Positions 26,156-38,500 of a DNA stretch of 64,000 nucleotides are shown one piece after another. The number at the start of each line of letters is the position of its first letter. Within the stretch, counting starts at the first letter, position 1. The stretch is from Apostichopus japonicus. Its lineage: Eukaryota; Echinodermata; Holothuroidea; Aspidochirotida; Stichopodidae. The DNA is taken from the NCBI RefSeq assembly GCF_037975245.1, contig NC_092567.1:23216376-23280375 (forward strand), read 5' to 3'. The notes under the pieces are model-generated. The model saw nothing but the letters and a program-made list of their open reading frames with translations, did not search any database and was not told the origin of the DNA. Made by a program: the position numbers and the translations under genes.

Positions 26156-28559
26156 TGTAGCCTAGCTACTGCAGAGAACGGTAATGCCACATGTTAGAAT
26201 TTGAGAGTGTAGATTCTTACTCAAGCGCAATAGGCCTCCGGGTTTAGAATCTTTGCTTTATTTTCAAAATTTATACCCTGTTAGTACTCTTGATCTATGA
26301 CCGGTATCAATTTCTTGAACTTTAACTAAATTGATAGTAATACTACTGCCTTGTTTCATCTTGTTGCAAATTATATTATTGATTTTGTTATCTTTATCGA
26401 CTTATCATGCCAGCTAAAAGTTCAAGTTACCTTACAATTAACATATATTTATTACAAGATGATAGTACAGAAATTTTAGTACAGAATTGAATACAGATAT
26501 TCTCACTGTTCTCACTGGGATTTTCCTGAATTACAACATGTACATTATATTACAATCTAGGCTTTTAAGAGCAGCCATTTAAAATTTAAAAATTGCTGTT
26601 AGTAATTTTGTATGCACACAGTGATACAAGGCTTAAGTAAGGTACGCATGCGGATTCTTTGACTGACGGACAATTGTTAACCGACTTATCATGTGAGTTA
26701 ATTCTTATTGTCTACTGGCAGAAAGGTGCCAGTTCCCCTTCTTTCTACTGGCAAAAAGCAACATTTTCGGGCATTTTAGCCAAAAAATAGTCTGAATTTT
26801 CACCCGGAAATGAGTCATGGAAATATGGCTCTCACTGGGTGTCCTGTATGATTCATGTATAAATCATGCTTCTGCTATATGATGTGTGTTTAACAGAGCC
26901 CTTAGTAAGATAGAAGTAAGCCGGTAGTCCTCAAAATACCACAAGGATATGGTTTGTGTGATTGGATTGTGTGAGGATTGTGTGAGGAGACATTCACTTA
27001 TTCGTGTTATAAATTAGTAAAATTACTGTAGCAAACTGTCAGTAGGCACCTGATACATGGTTTGGATCCGATCCCACGAGCCGGAGGCACTGGATAAAAA
27101 AGTGAGAGGGTTGTGGGGGAGGGGAGCAAGGGAAATGGTTACAAAGGAAACTTGAACTATTGACAACTCAACATTAACAGTTGATACAACCATAGGCCTA
27201 ATACTAACTTCCTGATAATGTTACAGAGCCTAGAGAACGGAAGAGATGGGTCAGTCAGTTGCTCAATTTGACTCAAGTGCATAAATCTACGGTTAAGGGG
27301 AACACACAACCTATATGTCATAACTTAAATGTCTCTTCACTTAGAGAGCAAGAAACTAATACACCACATACCTATACAGCACACTGCTAGTTTTTATACT
27401 ACAACACACTGACGTTACATAACGTAATGTCTAACTTACAACTTCGGGCCACTCCTTGCATTAAAATATAATTTTCAAAACTGGTGTTTTATTTTTACGA
27501 CTTTTACTCTGAGTTTACCATTTGGATATTTCATGAAAGGCTAACACTAGTGTAAATGTCATCTCGTTACTTACCACATGCAATATACAGCATCCTACTA
27601 TGAGGACGTATTTGCAGCAGAAAACACACGTTCGGCCATCTCCACAACACATCTTTGCAGTTTGCAACTGGAGTCGAGATGTATTCCAATAGTAAATCTT
27701 TGAAAAACAAATCCACGTGCACAACGGAACTAAAACTTCCTAATTGAATAATATCCCGATGATGGCAATTCACATTAATATCAATGGATTATCAGGTTTG
27801 TTCATTTTTGGAATTTCTAAGCCCAAGATGATGTTTACCGGCGATGTGTTAAAGAGATACGATATCGCTAGTACAAACTTTACAGTACAAGGACTGACAG
27901 TATGACCAGATTTCGGCGACAATTCTGCTAGATTGTAAACCGGTGACATTGTCCAGCTGAGGATGAGATCAGCGCAGGAAATCATTTGAGTTACCTGGTT
28001 CTAATTAATAAGGTAACGCCCGCGCAATATGAATTACTATCCTAGCAGATTTACAGAGGTTGTATTTCCCAAGGCAATTTCCCAGGCCTGCAGTCACGAA
28101 TTGGTGTTGTAGGTCTAACAACAGTTTAAGGAGGGGCACCAACAAGTTAAGGAGGGCACAACACTGGCTGGTCTCTATTCACTTGTGTAGGTTTTGAACA
28201 CAAGACATGATGGTGGCACTTAAGTCTCCACCGGGGGAAAGGGGGACCATGTGGCGACTGGCTGGCCTAGACATCTCAAATGCAGTTCCCACCTCTGGAT
28301 TACTAATCGCCACTCAGTGCTTTTGTAGGTACCCTTGTTAGAATATACATTCATTGTGTGTCGAACTAGCGCACTGCATAGAATCATAAAGGAACGAATG
28401 TTGACTTGATAAGATAATATGGGGAAAAATCGCCAAATACATTTTCTAATAGAGGGCGTCTAACAACAACTATAACATTGGATATTTGCAATCATGCCAC
28501 TTAGCGAACTTGGTTGTTCACACTCAAAACTATGTGATACCAGGGAACTGTTATCGATA

Positions 28560-29110
28560 AGAGCTCCCATACTATAAAATGCATGCACACCCCCCCCCCC
28601 ACCACCGTAAAGACCCCTGAATCTTGGACTACCTACCATTTTAACTGGTTATTACTGGGACCCAGCTACCTTGGGACCAAGATACCTTGGGACCAAGCTA
28701 CCCCCTACCCCCCCCCCCGATCAAAACAACAACGAATAGAAGGGACTGTTCTAGAGTGCATATGGCCGTTATTCCATAGTTGCACACTCAAATAAGGGTC
28801 GGATTAAGCATATAACCCTGCACATGCAGGGCCCTACATTTGGCCGTTTTGAACAAACTGATCAGTATTTTACTGTTACTAAAAACGTGTGGAACACTGA
28901 TAAAAAAAACTCTCCTCGGAATATAGACCCACCCAAAGCTGCGGTCCACAGTGGAGTCGGGGCCGTAACCTACTACCTCCACCTTGCCCGTTTTCGAATC
29001 ATTCTCTAATCAGAGACGAATTCTTATAAGTTTAGGCACCCCCTCCTACCCTCCCCCCCCCCTCAATCTGCGCTCACTTCGACACACCTTAAACGACTTC
29101 CACGGGCCAG
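28560..29110. other. C-run-rich repeat debris
   Basis: Long C tracts (28589, 28709, 29051) and a GGGTCGGATTAAGC start of the kind seen at transposon ends are present, but I could not find a matching opposite terminus. No coding support. Confidence 0.3.
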
Positions 29111-29676
29111 TAGCCTACACTCCTTGGGCACCACTCTTTAAACAGAATGACCAATATCAAACAGTGACATATGGGTAATGAAGTCACAAAATATAAGCGC
29201 AGGCGCCATTCGGTCCATCAACCGATTATCGTATTCAATACAGTAAGTACTGTGTAAACTGATAAAGTAGATCAACAGTAATATATGTTAAAATATATCT
29301 AAACGTGTGTTCTAATTCACCACAGCAGGTACGGGTGAAACTGTCATCAGTGCTCAATAAAGTGCATATTTTTCTTAAACTCTGAGAATTTTTTTTTCAA
29401 GTTCAACTCAAGGGACCTCCCTAAAATTTTGATTTCCGGCCCTCAGCGGTACAATGGAAAATATATAGGCTATTATAACTTATATCATTGACAAATCCGT
29501 ACCGTTTTCCTTCGAATTTGAATGAAAAAATGATTATAACGGTAATAGATAACGAATGGATCTATACCCCGATAATATAGGTAGGTGACGTATCTTTCAA
29601 AAGTCCTTTTTTTAGTGAAAATGCCTGTAGAGTCACGCATGCGCCCAAGTTTTTATTATTAAAATGCTATAATACT

Positions 29677-29887
29677 AGTATTCTATATCGCTTCTCGGCC
29701 TTTTGGCTAAAATCATGTGTAGTATCTGTTCCCTTTCGAGGGCAATATTGTGGATGCACACCCGACGATGATCACACAGTCACAGTCCCGATGCAAGGGG
29801 ACTGGGGTTGAGAGCGGATCAGTCGTTCGGTAGTTTGGTTTTCGTGCCCACTGGGCAACTTTTCATTAAAAAAAAGTATTCTATATC
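29677..29887 (+). mobile_element. U2-snRNA-headed retroposon with 13-bp target-site duplication
   Basis: From 29687 the sequence reads ATCGCTTCTCGGCCTTTTGG, CTAAAATCATGTGTAGTATC and TGTTC, matching the first about 45 nt of U2 snRNA including the GTAGTA branch-site pairing segment. The next about 30 nt (CGAGGGCAATATTG) weakly resemble the U2 region near CGAGGACAATAT. The rest, including a GCCCACTGGGC hairpin, is not U2, and no Sm site is visible. It ends in AAAAAAAA and is flanked by AGTATTCTATATC at 29677-29689 and 29875-29887. Target duplication plus A-tail shows LINE-type retroposition. It is unlikely to be a working U2 gene. Confidence 0.8.
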
Positions 29888-30281
29888 CTCTGTTGTTTTC
29901 TTTCAATCTTGTTTAACGTGTATGAGAAGAGTTGGTATTTTCATGATCTGAAAACTCGAAATTTCCAAATATTATTGACTTTGAGAAAGATCTTGCCGCC
30001 ATTTTGGCTCTTAGTAAATTGGAGTATTGAGTCCAAATTACAGTAAGGTATCTTGATAGCATTTGTATATATTTATATATATAGATAAATTAGACCATTG
30101 GGATACACAGTATGAAAACAACACTGGGCGACATTTGCAATTGAATGTAGTTTCGTGACACTGGACCATTGTTAGGACTTCAGTATGGTTGCTATTTATA
30201 ATTATCCCTTTGCAAAATACATATTGCAAGGAATATAATTAATTAATTACACATTACACAACACACACACACACACACTTA

Positions 30282-30342
30282 GGGCGACATATCGATGTCG
30301 CCCATAGTTAATTTAACTCTTTCACAACACTTAGGGCGACAT
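30282..30342. repeat. GGGCGACAT hairpin and third copy
   Basis: GGGCGACAT and its complement flank ATCG (30282-30303), and another AGGGCGACAT follows at 30333-30342. It follows a CA microsatellite and precedes the GGACAATT minisatellite. Confidence 0.7.
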
Positions 30343-30350
30343 CGCATGAA

Positions 30351-30583
30351 ATAACGGTGACCGGACAACTCCCCCCTGGACAATTACCCCCCGGACAATT
30401 CCCACCCAGACAATTCCCACCCCGGACAGTTCTCACCCTAGACAATTCCCCCCCGGACAATTCCCATCCCGGACGACTTCCCCCCGGACAATTACCCCCC
30501 GGTCAATAACCCTCCCGGACAATTTCCCCCCGGACGATTCCCCCCCCCCCGGACGATTTCCCCCGGACAATTGCTATGGCGCG
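30351..30583. repeat. Minisatellite, unit CCCCCCGGACAATTC
   Basis: About 14 imperfect 15-17 bp units rich in CCCCCGGACAATT. The same unit occurs in the opposite orientation at 33014-33256. Confidence 0.9.
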
Positions 30584-30599
30584 AGAAAGCGGAATATAT

Positions 30600-31086
30600 A
30601 CGTACAAATATATATATGCTGTACTTGCGAAATACATACATGGTTAACTTCAAAAATACATTTTAGACATATTTGTTTACACATATATATTCCCTGAAAA
30701 TTATATTTATTCCCTTAAAGTATATATTTATATATTCTCCAGGCGTACAGAAAGTATTTTCTTAATAACAAATATGTATTCTGTGCAAAAATATATATTC
30801 TCTTATAGTAAATATTCTGTCAAAAATATATATTCTCTAACACAAAAAATATTTTTTCTCTGCCAAGAATATATTTATTCTCCAAGAGAAAAAAAAGGTA
30901 TTCTCTAAAGAAATATATATATCCTTTTCAAAAAGTATGTCAATTCTCTGACCGAAAAATATTTTTCTCTAACAAAATATATAAATTCTGTGACAGAAAA
31001 TATATATATTCTATAGAAAAAGTTTTTGTCTGTACAAAAATAAATTTTTATTCTTTGTAGGAAATATTTTCTCTAATAACAAAGTT
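30600..31086. repeat. Degenerate TA-rich tandem array
   Basis: Repeated TATTCTCT followed by AAAATATATAT, irregular spacing of roughly 25-30 bp, merging into the left arm of the inverted repeat at 31087. Confidence 0.6.
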
Positions 31087-31813
31087 CTATTCTGTGCAAA
31101 AAATATATATTCTTTAAGAAAAATATATATGCTAAGCAAAGTACGGTGCTCTGTAAGTGCCAACTGAGATGTTTTGCTGTTCAGTAACTTCAGTGACCAG
31201 CTTATTCATCATATTGCTGTTTTCTACACATCCACTTTCTTTCCGTTGATGTATAGAGTCCTTGCAGAAGTGCAACAAATTATTGAAAGACTGTGGTTAG
31301 AGAAGAGCAAATAGTGGAATATATGCTAAGTCTTAGCCTAGTGTAAGTAATAAGTATGCTGTTTAGAGTAGTCTAACGTTAACATCACACTACCAACTAT
31401 CCTACTAACGCGCTATATCTGGACGCCATGATTGCAGTACTGCTGCTATACGTATATGTTACCTATGTTATACCATGGAGCTATAAACAGATGTTTATAG
31501 CTCCATGGTTATACCAGGGAGCTGCTACTCTAACAGTCCCTGGTTATATGATATGTTAATGGGACTGTTAAGCCGGCTAGATACAGTAGGCTAATATTAT
31601 ATGCAATGTGATGTCGCAAAACCACTAACTTTGAACTGCATTTCGGTTCTGAGCAAGAAAGTGCATTGTACTTGCACACTTATTGCCAATATAGTGAATA
31701 AGCTGTTCACTGAAGTTACTGAAACACCAACATCTCAGTTGGCACTTACAGAGCTCCGTACTTTGTTCAGCATATATATATTTCTTACAGAATATATATT
31801 TTGCACAGAATAG
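31087..31813. repeat. Nested inverted repeat (foldback-like), arms about 157 bp
   Basis: The arms at 31087-31243 and about 31656-31813 are inverted copies with mismatches. Both contain CTGTAAGTGCCAACTGAGAT and CAGTAACTTCAGTGA. The loop holds a perfect palindrome with 18-bp arms (31472-31489 and 31492-31509) and further hairpins (CCAGGGA/TCCCTGG and TAACAGTCCC/GGGACTGTTA). No transposase is present inside. Confidence 0.8.
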
Positions 31814-31935
31814 AAAGGCCTACCTGACATGTCAATAAAACATTGTATCCTAATTCACAAGTCAGTAATATGAGGCATAGCTTCTGCTTTTGTCCACAAA
31901 CTTTCAGTTCTGTTACCAAATTGTTGACCCTTATT

Positions 31936-32222
31936 ATGGCCAGCAAGAAAAGACGAAACTTTGAATTCATCGGGGGTGTTGAAGAAATTGGGAGGGTGGC
32001 TGATCATTGTAGTACTTTGCTGCTAAATGATCAGAACAACCCAGATGGCTTGAAAAAATAAAGGAGGAAATTCAAAAAGAGTGGGCTCAACTCAAGTCTC
32101 AAGTCAGTGGCAAAAATATTCCATTTGGTCCCCTATCCCAGCTTGTAATCCAGGAAGGCTACAACTATCCTCTGTTGTCTGAATTATTTAAAGTAATGGT
32201 ACACCTTTTGCACGCAAAGTAA
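31936..32222 (+). pseudogene. Frameshifted coding-like fragment, possible hAT transposase relic
   Basis: From ATG at 31936 one frame reads MASKKRRNFEFIGGVEEIGR and ends at TAA 32061. Around 32037 a second frame takes over and reads WLEKIKEEIQKEWAQLKSQV through LVIQEGYNYPLLSELFKVMV to TAA at 32222. Both halves look like protein rather than random translation. The second recalls the region before the C-terminal dimerisation part of hAT-type transposases, which I could not confirm. A pyrimidine tract and CAG precede the first part. Probably a dead transposon or retrocopy piece. Confidence 0.4.
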
Positions 32223-32395
32223 GGCTTCCAAGCGGCAGGTTTAAGCAAATGCAAGTATGTTGGAGTTTACAGTTTTTGAGTTTTAGATTCTACGGATGCC
32301 CATAAGCTCATTTCCAATGCCAATAGCCCCCTATTCGTACGAGGCGTAACGCACATGTTATCTGATAGGCTGGTCGGTGGGAGATACTGTAGCTT

Positions 32396-32840
32396 GTAAA
32401 CAAGGTTTCCACAACTTGGCGTCTGGCGACTCAAAATGACCTTTGATCTCAATAAAATATTGTACTGAACGTGTAACAACTACATACTAAATATGAGATT
32501 CGTTCAACATTCCCTTCTTGAGATATCGTGTTTACAAGGTTTACACTATTTGACCCCTGGTGAACCCAAATGACCTTTGACCTCCACATTAAACTAGAGG
32601 CTTTTGCTCCTAAATGTGGTCCCCTACTCACGAACTTAAATATGATATTGGTTTAAGCTTACATCCTTGAGATATCGTCTTTACAAGGTTTTTACTATTT
32701 GGCCCCTGGTGACTCAAAATGATCTTTGACCTACCCACAAAACAAAAGGGTTCTTCTACCCAATGTGTTACTCATATACACCAATATTAGATTGGTCAAA
32801 GCTTCACTTCCTGAGATATCGTATTTACAAGCGAGGCGTT
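32396..32840. repeat. 145-bp tandem repeat with DR1 motif, about three units
   Basis: Units share GAGATATCGTNTTTACAAGG, CCCCTGGTGA and TGACCTTTGACCT; phase marks fall at about 32401, 32535, 32684 and 32829. The 13-bp word TGACCTTTGACCT (32571-32583) is an exact DR1 nuclear-receptor half-site pair on the opposite strand; other units carry one-base variants. Confidence 0.85.
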
Positions 32841-33013
32841 ACACCCCCCCCCCCCACACACGCATACACACTCTCCGCCCGCAGGAATGCATAGGTTACG
32901 ATTGTCATCGAAACCAAAACTGAAATCTCTTGTTGCACACCCTCATTTTTACTGGAATAATAGCCTTAACCCCGCCTACATCGGCTGTCAATCAATCGTC
33001 CAAGTTTCCGAGG

Positions 33014-33256
33014 AAGGGGATTGTCCGGGGGGAAATTGTCCGGGGGGAAATTGTCCGGGGGGCAATTGTCATGGGTGGGAATTGTCCGGAGTGGGAATTG
33101 TCCGGGGGGCAATTGTCAGGGTTGGCAATTGTCCGGGTGGGAATTGTCCGGGGGGCAATTGTCAGGGTTGGGAATTGTCCGGGGGGCAATTGTCCGAGGG
33201 GGAATCGTCCGGGGGGTAATCGTCCGGGGGGAAATCGTCCAGGGGGGAATTGTCCG
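33014..33256. repeat. Minisatellite, unit GGGGGGAAATTGTCC (inverse of 30351-30583)
   Basis: About 15-16 units of 15-17 bp. The Gly/Val/Ile-rich frames here are translations of the repeat and not genes. Confidence 0.92.
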
Positions 33257-33293
33257 GGAACCGAAATAACACTATATGTAACACAATATGTAC

Positions 33294-33425
<132 letters not shown>

Positions 33426-33429
33426 GTAT

Positions 33430-35233
33430 ATATATATAAAAGTATATGTATACGATGGAACGGGGTGGGGTTAGTACCGAATTTTGATTTAGAAACACCT
33501 GAAACAAAAATTCACCCGAGACAATACTTTTTTGGTCATATATTATATTTTTAGAAAATATTACAAACAAATTATATGAACAGTCTAATTGAAATACGTT
33601 TGTAAACAACATTGTGTAATCGACGTACTCCGTATATATAGGCATATATATATATATATATAGATGTACATATATATATAGCCTATATATTTAAACATAC
33701 GAGACACAGTTTACTTTAAAGAACAAATATGAAAGGCTTCCACAAATCCTTGAACAGTTTGGTAGCTTTGTTTATCAGAAACTGAACCGTATGGCCGAAT
33801 AATAATAATTAGAACGGCTTCCTATACGGCAGCCTAACAACGAGTAAGTTTAATACTGTCTGCGACATGATGATAACGTCTGAACAAAAGTGCATTAAGT
33901 CATTGCATCAGTTTGTAAAGTTTTGATACTTAGAAAATCGAAAATTTTCAAATGTACAGCTAGAATTCGTATAATTTCCACACAAAAAAGTATGTACAAC
34001 ATCATCTACCGCCCCTGCTTCCTCTTGAAACTGATTTATATGTAACTATGGTAATATGTAGGCCTACTTTTGTCTGCAGTTTGTTTTAGAGAATACAACA
34101 TACCCACCCCCTTCCAAACCAAGAATACCGCAATACAGTAAATGATAAACGAGGAAAGCACAGAGCCAGATGAATGTGTAAAGGCTTGTAAGAAAATCCC
34201 CTTTTCCCACTCGAAATTATATATTTTGTTGTTGTTGTTGCAATAATAGAGAAGAATAGATAAATGTAAACAATGGAATATTTAAATAGTTTACAGTACA
34301 ATAGAAATTGGTAATATATATTATTAATATTTAGCCACGGTAGCTGAACAGGGGAAGCGACCCCCTCCCCCCCCCCCTCTTCCTCCAATTCACGTTTGTA
34401 AAAAAAAAAAACGAGAAGGCCCTTATTATAAATAACGAAAAATAGCCCCAGTTCTTAGGTTTAGAAAGTGTTCTGTTTCGTAAATGGAAAGTACTTATTT
34501 GATGTATATACCCAAATTCCTTGGAGTCTACAATGAATTTGTCGGGACGGGATGCACAGGCGGTTCCTTTTCGGGAAGTTTTTTTTTTATGTATTGGTGT
34601 ACTTTGCCTGCACCTTGAAGTTTGTGCCTCACCTTCTACTCCCCAAGCAACCCACCCACCCCTCCGGCCCGCTCCCCTGCAATTATTGGATTGGTAGTGT
34701 ATTTATTTTACAGAAACGTCCACATAAGACCGTTTTACTGCAACATCTTTGGTCAAACAAGGTCAACAATTAAACTCTCTCTCGAACTAAAGAAAGAAAA
34801 TTAAATATTTTAATTTGCACAATCCATAACCGTGATTTCAAACTTGTATACCATTAGTTTTTGCTTGTTTTTAACAAATCGGAAATAGGACAAAATATTT
34901 GTTGCAAATGATGTAATAATAATTAGATGTAATAAGTCTGACATTTTTCTTCAATATTATATCTTAGTTTTCTATTGGGATAAGGTCACATTATTTTTGT
35001 CTAATATCATCCCTACATATACACCTATATAATCACGGAAGCATCTCATCAATATCTTTCACCCCTAACCCCCCTCCCCCTCCCCATCCCGCCTCCGTTA
35101 CCTATCATATCCAGTGCAAGAACCGAGCTGCCTATTTCTCTCACAAGCCACATTCAAGACCCATTGAATACGCCAGTGCATAAGTCAGCTATACACACCA
35201 TGCACAATAAATGCTGACTTTTTCAAAATAAAT
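33430..35233. other. Intergenic stretch downstream of gene A
   Basis: No exon recognised. Short TA tracts (33640-33690), C and A runs (34365, 34400) and AT-rich sequence. Gene A should terminate near its right end. Confidence 0.5.
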
Positions 35234-35239
35234 TTTATT
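35234..35239 (-). terminator. Putative polyadenylation signal of gene A
   Basis: AATAAA on the minus strand lies about 145 nt past the gene A stop. It sits in AT-rich sequence, so chance occurrence is possible; it is the first canonical hexamer I saw after the stop. Confidence 0.4.
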
Positions 35240-35384
35240 CATATGAATATTCATGCAAGAGGAGATATTGTCAACCCTCGTAACAATAGAGATGTGACTT
35301 TAGCCTTCATATAGGAATTTACAATGCGCATGCTCAGTTGGAATTCTTCTTTACTTGCTATTGTCTTCATTCTCCATTACAGGA

Positions 35385-35541
35385 TCAACAGGGTATCTTG
35401 CTATAAACTACTGCAGTGTAATACGTAACAATCAATTTAACAGCAAACCATAAATTCTTGGCAAAATTTGTCCTCTTGAGAGTCAACCAAAGGATAAGGG
35501 GTACTAGAGACGCGAGGATGAACCTTCTGAGTATATTAGAT
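35385..35541 (-). CDS. Gene A exon 14 (residues 533-584, membrane tail, stop)
   Basis: The last coding exon begins after a TCGACAG acceptor and ends with TGA at 35385-35387. It encodes a hydrophobic segment [15 protein letters not shown], a basic KRTNFAKN stretch and a second hydrophobic stretch [16 protein letters not shown]. This matches the membrane-anchoring C-terminus of animal FAR proteins. Whether the anchor goes to peroxisome or ER cannot be read from sequence. Confidence 0.9.
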
Positions 35542-38500
35542 CTGTCGAGAAGAAAATGGAGAAATTTGTTATCATGCGAATAATAAATAATAATTACATC
35601 ATAACTTTTTAACGATTTTATTGGTGTGGAGGGTGGATCGAAAATGTGAAGGGGGTTGGAGTGGGAAGATATTGGAACAGGTAATTTTACATGCGGATGC
35701 AAGATACATATCAGAAATAATTCCAATACCTTATGGTAACATAGGCTGCTTCAAATAAATCATGCCCCAACTGCAATGGACCAAACTCGGGAGGGTTACA
35801 CATTCCCCTTCTCCATATCACAATCCTTCTTTTCCAATGAAAAAACACGTTTTTAAAAACAATTTTCCGGACAAATATAGACAATTTGCATCAAGTAAAA
35901 GATCACAATTGCAAGCTGACTCCGTTCCTCTAACCCCAGAACTGCAATCACGCGAGTGTGGTACTATATAGTACAAGACGCTTCTCAATGACTGTTGAAA
36001 TTATGTCATTTCACAACTTCCACTTATTCTTATAGTTCATCTGTCCAGAAAGAATGCCATAAACAGTTCAACTGTAACTGATTCCGAATGAAGTATATAT
36101 ATAATAGATATGTTTGTTTCCTGCTTTAAGCTGATCAACAGGACATGAACGTACAAACAAGGAAATGGAAAACAATTCATGTTAATCGGTTGTGATTTCA
36201 CTGCAGTTAAAGGAATATATTTCAGCTTAAAAATATATTCATTATAGGCCTATGTATAACTTTCGGAGTTGGTAACTGTTATTCAGGGCTGAGTCTGGTC
36301 TCGAAACGTTGCTCATGGAGAGAGAAAAAATGATGTTTTTACGAACGATATGTGTATAGGGTTGGGGAAGAGACTGGCTTCAACTCTCTCAACACCAGGA
36401 AAAACTTTATAATATTAATCTGGAGCTGAGTGACGTCTTAATCGCGTGATCAATTTCGAATGTATCTTCAAAGTTATATATATAGCTGAGTGAGGTTCCT
36501 CACATTTTAGAACTGGCTAGCCATTTGAAGCTGTGAAAATAAAGCATGGGTCTTTTATAAACAGATAAACTAGACCATAGAGATTAGTAAAGTCGCACAG
36601 TAAATCCACCCAGATTACTAATAATCAAGATAAAGCGATGAAGCTCACGTGATGTGACGTGTTTATAATTTGCTTGGCTAAAGTCAGCTTCTCAGATTTA
36701 TATAAATGGCTTGAGCATGTTTACGTTTCGTTACCTTGTCACGTGACTTTTATGTGTTCCATATTCTGATACGTTTTCCTTTAAGACGTATTCTTTAGTT
36801 CCAGCACAGAAATCATTGATATATGACGTCCAGTTTAAGCTTTCAAGTTCTGTCGAAAAAGCCTGTAAGAAGAGGGTGCAAAATGAATGTTTACCCTTAT
36901 CGATCGCCTGCACTTTAGATTACGTGGAAGTTTATACTGTTCTATATAATATTTCAACCAAAAAACATTAGGGCCTTTCGTTGCACTTTAAAGACCTTAT
37001 TTTGTTAGAATATTAGTTAATAAATGATCGCAGTATATCTTCGACGTTTTTACCTTCAAAGGATAAATATTTAACAAGATATTAAGGTTTCCTTCTAATG
37101 ACTCATCAGAATTGATTTGAAATTTTGCCATTTTTTTTGCCGACTCAGTGGAATATTGAATCAGTTCTTGTTTCACAAAGTCAATGTAGGGTAGGCTAAC
37201 GATTCTTGAATCTTGCTGTAACTCATGGTTACTCAGTTTCATCTTAGACGACCTCAATAGGCATTTCCTGCGAGATTGTTGCCTTCTGATGCGAAAATTG
37301 GCCTCAATTTTGTTTTACAAGCTTTCGTCCTTTTTGTTGTGTCATTGTTTTGCGAAAATACTACAACTGAAAATTATTTAATCTTACCATTTTGTCTTTG
37401 CCCGGAAGCGCGTTTTGAAGGCTAGTAACGTTGTCTGTCCTCCATTGCCATTCATTGCACGTAAAATACTTCAGCGTATAGACGGACTTGGATACCAGAT
37501 CCGCCATTTTGCTTAATCTGCATAGTTGACCGGAAGAAAAAGACACATAGTTTTAAACATTAGATATTGGCAGTCACGTGATCCGTGACGGCTGTCCGTC
37601 ACCTACAGGTGAAGGTGACTGCATGACAGTCACAAATATATTGTAAATTCGAATAACAATACAAGAAATGTCACCAGAGATAAATCATGAGCGCTAATCA
37701 CAATATAATACTCAGTATTATTATTATTATGATATTTTTGAAAATATTTACCACATTCGTTGGGAGTGCCTGAGGTAAATGTAGGGCGTATTTCCGTGTG
37801 GACATTTTAAGTTTCCACCCAATCATCTACACCCTAGCTAGGAAATATCCATAGGAAATATTCTTCCAGTACGTGAAAGATAAATGAGAAGGGATTGTGT
37901 TCTCTTGTTAATTGATAGGCCTATATCCCTACAACTAAGCCTAACTGTGATAATATATACATTAATAAGGTGTCGTTCCTGAAATAGTAATGAATATGCA
38001 TGATTTATTCAAAGGACAGAAATTACGTCATGAAGATGGAATACATGTAGAGAAAATGTATCACCTGTTCGATAACTGATTCAATACGATCTATAAGATT
38101 CATAATTTGAATTGAAGATTTTGTGAGGCATCTTAAAAACAGCTTTAACGGTAAGCACCCTGACCATTTTAATGCATCGATGTTACATAAATATACATAA
38201 ATAAGTTTCCAAAATATTCAATCATTACATACCTTTGTTTGCGTCCAACCAATTTCAGACAGCGGTCAAACACCGTTGTGGGAAGTTTACAGTGAAAAAA
38301 ATGACTCCAGTTGAAAATTTGGCTGAAAAGAAAGACAAACGAGTTATAAAAGGAAAGTAAAGGTAGTTATATTTTGAAACAAAAATATCACTTACAGAAT
38401 AGGAAACCATAAAATAAACAAAAAACAAAATTATTAAGTGAACAGTATTCCACCAGAATCTGTCAACAACTTGAACGATCCGTCACGTTGAATGTGCAGG

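Noticed and set aside
27515-27985. Overlapping minus-strand frames, one ending at a consensus GTAAGT donor near 27589
   Set aside because: Could be a first exon, but I found no partner exon or recognisable family; the Cys-rich frame could arise by chance.
29687-29874. Functional U2 snRNA gene
   Set aside because: Only the first about 45 nt match well; stem-loop II, the Sm site and the 3' domain are missing, and the A-tail with target duplication indicates a retroposon.
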